Both the position numbers and the translations under genes were made by a program. 11,609 nt of DNA from Gemmatimonadota bacterium (GTDB lineage Bacteria; Gemmatimonadota; Gemmatimonadetes; Gemmatimonadales; GWC2-71-9), in contig QHUF01000044.1 in assembly GCA_003221075.1 (NCBI GenBank), positions 1-11,609 of the forward strand, given 5' to 3'. Below are positions 7,455 to 11,609 of the stretch, piece after piece. Position 1 is the first letter of the stretch. Each line of letters opens with the position of its first letter. The notes beneath the pieces were generated by a model that made no database searches, was not told the origin of the DNA, and saw only the letters and a program-made list of their open reading frames with translations.

Positions 7455-8641
7455 AGCGGACGCTGCTGCTGTACGCGCAGGACAACCAGGGGCTGGGGCA
7501 CGTCACGCGGACCCTGACACTCGCCCGCCACGTCCTGGCGCGCCATCCGGACTGCATCGCCTACATCGCGACCAAATCTCCTCTTGCCGGGTTCGCGTTG
7601 CCCGAGCGATGCGACTACATCAAACTGCCCACGCTGCTGACTGCAGGGACCGTCCGGCCGACGGCAGCCGAAGAAGAGGCGGCAAAACAACACTTCCGGA
7701 CGATCCGCGGCGCGATCCTGCGGGATGCGGTGCTCGGGCTCGTGCCCGACCTCGTGCTCGTGGATCACGAGCCCCTGGGCTCGAAGGGCGAGTTTCGCGA
7801 TGGTCTGTGGGCGCTCAAGGCCAAGCACCCCGATAGCCGATTCGTCTTCGGCCTGCGCGACATCATGGATGACGCGGCGCGCATTCGTGCCGCCTGGGAG
7901 GAGCTCGGCGTGTACGACGCGCTCGAGAACCTGTACGACGGCATCGCGGTGTACGGTTCCCCCGACCTCTACGATGTCGCGCAAGCCTATGCCATCCCGG
8001 CATCGGTCCAGCCCAAGCTCCATTACTGCGGGTACGTCGTGCGCGCTCGGCCCGCGGTTGATCCTGCTGTGCTGCGCCGGCGCCTGGGACTTCCACCGAA
8101 CGCCCCATTCGTGCTCGCTACGGTGGGGAGTGGCAGCGACGGGTATCCTGTGCTGGCCGCCGCACGCGAAGCCCTGGAGCGGTTGCGAGCGACGATTCCC
8201 GAGCTGTGCGCGATCCTGGTGACGGGACCGTTCATGCCCGCCGCTCAGCAAGCGATGCTGCAGGCACGAGCCACGGCCACCTGTCGCGTGGTGGCGGGCG
8301 CCGACACGTTCGAGCTTATGGCTGCAGCCGACGCTGTCGTCAGCATGGGCGGCTACAACAGTGTGTGCGAAGCCCTGGCCGTGGCGCGACCCCTGGTGAT
8401 CGTCCCCCGAGCCACGCACAAGGTCGAGCAGCAGATCCGCGCCGAGACGCTGGCCGCGCGGGGGCTGGCTCGGTGCATTCACCCCAAGGACTTGACCGGT
8501 GCGGGTCTCGCCGAGGCCGTGGAGTGGGCCCTGCGGTGCGATCGGCAGGCGCACGCGCAGCTGGTGCGCCGCATCATCCCGTCGTTCGACGGCGCCACCC
8601 GGCTCACCGCGTACCTCTCGCGCTGGCTCGGTGGCGACTGA
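7451..8641 (+). CDS. MurG-like GT-B glycosyltransferase (COG4671 type), copy 2
   Basis: A 396-residue paralogue of the preceding glycosyltransferase, lacking its N-terminal extension. It starts directly with TLLLYAQDNQGLGHVTRTL (4-22), the GxGHxxR loop. PDLVLVDHEPLGSKGEF (99-115) and FGLRDIMDD (133-141) align with copy 1. The donor-binding half carries VSMGGYNSVCEAL (297-309) and VPRATHKVEQQIRAETL (318-334), the GGYN...E and EQxxRA pattern of GT28-like C-domains. It is most likely a soluble or membrane-associated nucleotide-sugar transferase. The start is the ATG at 7451 in an ATGA overlap with copy 1. The open frame extends upstream to 7238, but that part overlaps the conserved copy 1 and has no family signature. 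It ends in TGATG with the kinase gene. The tandem pair suggests two sequential sugar additions or two acceptors. Confidence 0.9.
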   Translation: MKRTLLLYAQDNQGLGHVTRTLTLARHVLARHPDCIAYIATKSPLAGFALPERCDYIKLPTLLTAGTVRPTAAEEEAAKQHFRTIRGAILRDAVLGLVPDLVLVDHEPLGSKGEFRDGLWALKAKHPDSRFVFGLRDIMDDAARIRAAWEELGVYDALENLYDGIAVYGSPDLYDVAQAYAIPASVQPKLHYCGYVVRARPAVDPAVLRRRLGLPPNAPFVLATVGSGSDGYPVLAAAREALERLRATIPELCAILVTGPFMPAAQQAMLQARATATCRVVAGADTFELMAAADAVVSMGGYNSVCEALAVARPLVIVPRATHKVEQQIRAETLAARGLARCIHPKDLTGAGLAEAVEWALRCDRQAHAQLVRRIIPSFDGATRLTAYLSRWLGGD

Positions 8642-9645
8642 TGCGCATCCGGTTCAAGCCCACGCCGGCGCAACGCGCCGCTGTGCGCGCCCAGTTGGCA
8701 CGTCTCGAGCAGCCGGGGCCGGCGCTCGAGATTCTCGGGCCCACGCTGCCGGCGGACTTCCAGCCGGCCGGCGCGGCCTGCACGCTGCAAAGCGCGCATG
8801 CCGATCGCTTCGTGCTCCGAGTCCTGGCGCGCTCGCACACCGGGCAGGAGCGGGCCTACGCGGTGAAGGTGTATGCGGATGATTTCGGAGAGCACGTGTG
8901 GGCGCATTCGCAGGCTCTGGCGAGCCGGCTGCAGCCGAACCACGACGGACCGTGCCTGCCCACGCGGTACATATCGAGCGAGCGGGCGCTGGTATTCCCA
9001 TGGGTCGATGGGGCGTTTTTGTCCGAGATCGTTGACGATCGCAAGCCGGAGCTCCTGCGCCGGGCGGCCCGGTTGGCCGCGAGCCTGCACCGCTTGCCCG
9101 TCGTCCCGGAGCCGGCCACGACGGCCCAGATGTTCGTCGCCGAGACTCAGGGGCGGTGCGACCGCCTGCGGCGCCGCTGGCCCGAGACGAGCGGGCTCAT
9201 CGAGCCGCTCCTGGTGGCGATCCAGGACGCTGCGACCCTGCTCGATCCGGCCGAGCCCGCCCCGATCCACGGCGACCTGGCAGCGGGTCAGTTCCTCTGG
9301 ACGGGCGATCGCCTCGTCCTGCTCGACCTGGACATGTTCGGGTACGCCGATCCGGCGTACGACGCCGGTCATTTTCTGGCGCAGCTCGAGCGTCGGTGCT
9401 TGTGGGATCGCACGCTGCCGGCGAACGCGGACGACTGGCTCGCCTGCTTCCGGGACGCCTACCTGAGCGCGATGCCCCAGGTATCGCCGCGCAACGTGTC
9501 GTTTTACCAGGGACTCACGCTCGTCCGCAAGATCTACACGGTCTACCGCAAGCAGCTGCCCGACCGCGCGCAGCTCGCGCCTCAGCTCGCCGCGCGGGCG
9601 CGGGCGGCACTCGAGGACGTGGTGCCCTCGGGGCAACCCCGATGA
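8641..9645 (+). CDS. APH/choline-kinase-fold phosphotransferase, copy 1
   Basis: A 334-residue small-molecule kinase-like protein of the aminoglycoside phosphotransferase (APH) superfamily. The N-lobe has the putative ATP lysine in YAVKVYAD (Lys76), and the hinge is ALVFPWVDG (116-124). The catalytic loop is HGDLAAGQFLW (210-220): His210 and Asp212 fit the family HxD, but the usual metal-binding Asn five residues on is Gln217. The DFG-equivalent is LLDLDMFGYADPAYDAGHF (227-245), with Asp229 and Asp231. The C-terminal helical region has LTLVRKIYTVYRK (292-304), also seen in the next gene. The ATG at 8641 overlaps the previous stop (TGATG), with GGTGG at 8630-8634 as a possible ribosome site. 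Given its neighbours the substrate is more likely a sugar or glycoside intermediate than an antibiotic. This is inference; activity is unproven. Confidence 0.87.
   Translation: MRIRFKPTPAQRAAVRAQLARLEQPGPALEILGPTLPADFQPAGAACTLQSAHADRFVLRVLARSHTGQERAYAVKVYADDFGEHVWAHSQALASRLQPNHDGPCLPTRYISSERALVFPWVDGAFLSEIVDDRKPELLRRAARLAASLHRLPVVPEPATTAQMFVAETQGRCDRLRRRWPETSGLIEPLLVAIQDAATLLDPAEPAPIHGDLAAGQFLWTGDRLVLLDLDMFGYADPAYDAGHFLAQLERRCLWDRTLPANADDWLACFRDAYLSAMPQVSPRNVSFYQGLTLVRKIYTVYRKQLPDRAQLAPQLAARARAALEDVVPSGQPR
9628..9642 (+). promoter_or_regulatory. Inverted repeat covering the ribosome-binding site of kinase copy 2
   Basis: TCGGGG-CAA-CCCCGA is a perfect 6-bp stem with a 3-nt loop. It includes the only Shine-Dalgarno-like run (GGGG, 9630-9633) and the A of the ATG at 9642. 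In mRNA it would hide the start unless a ribosome finishing the upstream gene opens it, giving strict translational coupling. The structure is seen in the sequence; the function is inferred. Confidence 0.4.
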
Positions 9646-10625
9646 ACCCGCCGCCCACCACAGTGAGTGCTGCGGACATCGGCGTCGCCCTGGCTGCGGC
9701 GCTCCGCGCGGTTCACGGCGCCGACGGGACGGTCGAGACTTGGAGTGCGCACCCGCTTTCCAAGCGTGGGAGACACCGCGTGGTGCGTTACGATGTCCAG
9801 GCCCGCATGCCCGGTGGCCCTGAGGTACAACACCACCAGTGGGTGGGGAAATTCTACGAGCGCGACGAGGACGCCTGCGCGGTCGCCACGACTCTACGAG
9901 AGCTGACCGCCTCGGGTTGTGGCGCACGAGGCGGCTTCGTAGTTCCGCGCGTGCTCGCCTACCACGCCCCGCGTCGCCTGCTGCTCCTGAGCTACGAGCC
10001 GGGCGAGTCGGTCGTCAAGGCGATCGCGGCAGAGGGCCCGCACGTGCTGGCGGCGATTGGCCGCGCGCTGGCCGGCCTGCATGCCGCTCCCGTTGCGCCG
10101 GTCGCCGTGACCGGTCTTGGCGCCGTGCTCGGCGACCTGCGACGACGGATCGCGGAGCTGCGTAGCCGGTTTCCCGCGGACGCCGCGTCCCTGCAGCGCC
10201 TGGGCGTCCGGCTCGAGGGTGAGGCTGCGCCGCCGCCGACCACCTCCTCGTTTCTGCACGGCGACCTGGGGCTGGTGCAGCTACGGTGGCAAGCCGGTAC
10301 CATCGTCTTCCTCGACTTCGACGATTGCACGCGCGGTGATCCGGCTTTGGACCTCGGCAATCTGCTGACCCAGTTGCGTCGGCTCACCCTGCGCAAGCCG
10401 GGCAAGCTGCCGGACTTCGCCGCTGCGCGGGCCACGATCCTCGATGCCTACCGGCGCTCCTCCCCCGACGATCCGGGCTTGGCGCAGCGGGTCGCGTGGT
10501 ACGAGCAGATCGCGCTCGTCCGGAAGATCCACTCTCTCACGTTCGACCGGACTCGTCATCCGGAGGCCGACGCGATCCAGCAGCGGCAGGCCGAGGCGAT
10601 CGACCTGCTGGCGAGCGTGCGCTAG
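9642..10625 (+). CDS. APH/choline-kinase-fold phosphotransferase, copy 2
   Basis: A 327-residue paralogue of the preceding kinase-like protein. The likely ATP lysine is in HQWVGKFYERDED (Lys70), and the hinge is LLLLSYEPGESVV (113-125). The catalytic loop is FLHGDLGLVQLRW (204-216) with His206 and Asp208, and again Gln (Gln213) where APH enzymes usually have Asn. The metal-binding segment is VFLDFDDCTRGDPALDLGNLL (222-242) with Asp225 and Asp227. The C-terminal ALVRKIHSLTFDR (291-303) matches the tail motif of copy 1. The ATG at 9642 overlaps the previous stop (ATGA). An upstream open frame to 9156 only shadows the first kinase. Catalytic residues are kept in both copies, so neither looks dead. 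Substrate is unknown; phosphorylation of an acceptor or of the glycosylated product is a reasonable guess. Confidence 0.86.
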   Translation: MNPPPTTVSAADIGVALAAALRAVHGADGTVETWSAHPLSKRGRHRVVRYDVQARMPGGPEVQHHQWVGKFYERDEDACAVATTLRELTASGCGARGGFVVPRVLAYHAPRRLLLLSYEPGESVVKAIAAEGPHVLAAIGRALAGLHAAPVAPVAVTGLGAVLGDLRRRIAELRSRFPADAASLQRLGVRLEGEAAPPPTTSSFLHGDLGLVQLRWQAGTIVFLDFDDCTRGDPALDLGNLLTQLRRLTLRKPGKLPDFAAARATILDAYRRSSPDDPGLAQRVAWYEQIALVRKIHSLTFDRTRHPEADAIQQRQAEAIDLLASVR

Positions 10626-10628
10626 CCA
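10609..10628 (+). promoter_or_regulatory. Imperfect hairpin at the start of the ABC exporter gene
   Basis: TGGC-G-AGC / GCT-A-GCCA forms seven base pairs with one mismatch around a GTGC loop. It spans the end of kinase copy 2 and reaches the A of the exporter ATG. No good Shine-Dalgarno is visible for this gene. It may tie exporter translation to passage of the upstream ribosome, or may be chance in GC-rich DNA. Confidence 0.2.
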
Positions 10629-11609
10629 TGCGACCCGGGAAACGCACGCGGTTTCGCCAGATCTTCTGGGCCCACCTGAAGCGGGTCAAGGGGCGTCTGC
10701 TCCTGGCCGCAGTGTGCACCGTGGGTGTGGCGGCCACCGAGCTGCTGAAGCCGTGGCCCCTCAAGATCATCATCGATCACGGCATCCTCCAGAAACCGGT
10801 GCGACATCTCTTGCCCTTTATCCAGGACCTGCTGCCGAGCGGGCAGGTCGCGCTCCTCGTGGGAGCGTCGGTCGGGATCGTGTTGATCGCGGTGTTCGGC
10901 GGGTTGTTCTCGTATTCCCAGATCTTCATCACCTCGTCCATCGGCTACACCACCGTCTACGCGCTGCGCCGGGAGTTGTTCGCGCACTTGCAACGACTCT
11001 CGCTGTCCTTCCATAACCAGGCGCGGTCGGGGGACCTGCTCACCAGAATCGGAGCGGACACGAATACCCTCAAAGACGTGTTCGCGGACTCGATCCTCAA
11101 ATTCTCCGCACAGCTGCTGACCGTGATTGGGATGTTCGCGATCATGTTCGCCATGAATTGGAAGATCGGCTTGATCGCCTTGGGGACCCTGCCGTTCCTG
11201 GGTTACAGCTTGCTGCATCTCTATCGCAAGACCAAGGCCTCCGCCAAGAAGCAAAAGCGGCAAGAGGGTCAGGTGGCGTCGCGCATGAGCGAGGTGCTCT
11301 CGGCGATACCGCTGGTGCAGGCCTTCGCCCGGGAGAAGCACGAGGAGGAGCGATTCGACGCCGTGACAGGCGAAACGCTGCGCGAGAGCATCCGCATCGC
11401 CCGACTGGAGGCCGCGGCGACCCGGTCATCGGAAATCATCACCGCGCTGGGGACGGCGGCAGCTGTGCTGTTCGGAGCGCTGCAGGTCGTGAACGGCAAG
11501 ATGCTGCCCGGCGAGCTCGTGCTCGTCGTCGCGTACTTGACCAACATGTACAAGCCGCTCAAGGGCCTGGCCAAGCTCTCGACCGACTTCTCCAAGGCCA
11601 TGGCCAGCG
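10628..11609 (+). CDS. ABC exporter, transmembrane domain (3' partial)
   Basis: The frame from ATG 10628 stays open to the window edge (327 codons) and encodes the membrane domain of a type I (MsbA/LmrA-like) ABC exporter. The ATP-binding domain, if fused as usual, lies beyond the window. Predicted membrane helices are near residues 23-48 (with ELLKPWPLKIIID), 73-100, 157-176, 178-198, 268-286 and 293-311. Family landmarks are RSGDLLTRIGADTNTLKD (133-150), MSEVLSAIPLVQAFAREKHE (220-239) and GELVLVVAYLTNMYKPL (295-311). It sits in the inner membrane and would export a lipid, glycolipid or small glycoside. It follows kinase copy 2 by 2 bp, so it belongs to the same transcript. It lacks the Walker motifs only because of the cut. 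Confidence 0.92.
   Translation, partial: MRPGKRTRFRQIFWAHLKRVKGRLLLAAVCTVGVAATELLKPWPLKIIIDHGILQKPVRHLLPFIQDLLPSGQVALLVGASVGIVLIAVFGGLFSYSQIFITSSIGYTTVYALRRELFAHLQRLSLSFHNQARSGDLLTRIGADTNTLKDVFADSILKFSAQLLTVIGMFAIMFAMNWKIGLIALGTLPFLGYSLLHLYRKTKASAKKQKRQEGQVASRMSEVLSAIPLVQAFAREKHEEERFDAVTGETLRESIRIARLEAAATRSSEIITALGTAAAVLFGALQVVNGKMLPGELVLVVAYLTNMYKPLKGLAKLSTDFSKAMAS

Noticed and set aside
7070..8554. 494-codon minus-strand open frame opposite glycosyltransferase copy 2
   Set aside because: It covers conserved GT-B motifs on the other strand, and its own translation is His/Arg/Gly-rich with no family pattern.
8206..8640. Long upstream extension of kinase copy 1 (likewise 7238 for GT copy 2 and 9156 for kinase copy 2)
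   Set aside because: These extensions only read an alternate frame of the preceding conserved gene. The ATGA/TGATG starts give family-like N-termini.
8479..9927. 482-codon minus-strand open frame opposite kinase copy 1
   Set aside because: It is Arg-rich with no domain signature, and the plus-strand kinase motifs are clear.
8641..10625. Aminoglycoside resistance genes
   Set aside because: The APH fold alone does not show antibiotic activity. The Gln substitution, the tandem pair and the glycosyltransferase/exporter context point to a metabolic role.
1..11609. CRISPR arrays, tRNA/rRNA genes, insertion sequences, phage or known defence genes
   Set aside because: No spaced direct repeats, RNA-gene signatures, transposase or integrase motifs, or terminal inverted repeats were seen on either strand.

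Overview
The window is high-GC bacterial DNA (roughly two thirds G+C by eye) in which every supported gene lies on the + strand. A signal-peptide-bearing DUF5916/CBM9-like outer-membrane beta-barrel implies a Gram-negative cell envelope. That family, the high GC and an 8-bp CCATCCG-type tandem repeat suggest an Acidobacteriota- or Gemmatimonadota-like soil or environmental bacterium. The phylum is inference; no rRNA or other phylogenetic marker is present.

Region 1 (1-3399) is the tail of a molybdenum hydroxylase operon. It holds the molybdopterin subunit (5' end outside the window), the [2Fe-2S] subunit, the FAD subunit and a DUF985 cupin. Each gene overlaps the next by 13-20 bp, so translation is probably coupled. 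The Mo subunit keeps the residues that line the active site of true xanthine dehydrogenases. A purine substrate (hypoxanthine/xanthine) is therefore the best guess.

Region 2 (3400-3764) is a 365-bp gap with no convincing gene. It contains a perfect 7-bp-stem hairpin without a T tract and a short repeat block. It should hold the end of the first operon and the promoter of the second, but no promoter can be called confidently.

Region 3 (3765-6017) encodes a 750-residue secreted outer-membrane protein with an N-terminal CBM9-like domain and a DUF5916 barrel. Only 15 bp separate it from the next gene.

Region 4 (6033 to the window end) is a tightly packed cassette: two paralogous MurG/COG4671-like GT-B glycosyltransferases, two paralogous APH/choline-kinase-fold phosphotransferases, and the membrane domain of an ABC exporter that runs off the right edge. 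Junctions are ATGA, TGATG and ATGA overlaps, then a 2-bp gap. The pairwise layout (GT-GT-kinase-kinase-exporter), possibly with an outer-membrane protein in front, looks like an uncharacterised pathway that builds, phosphorylates and exports a small glycoside or glycolipid. This is the most interesting part of the window; its product cannot be read from the sequence.
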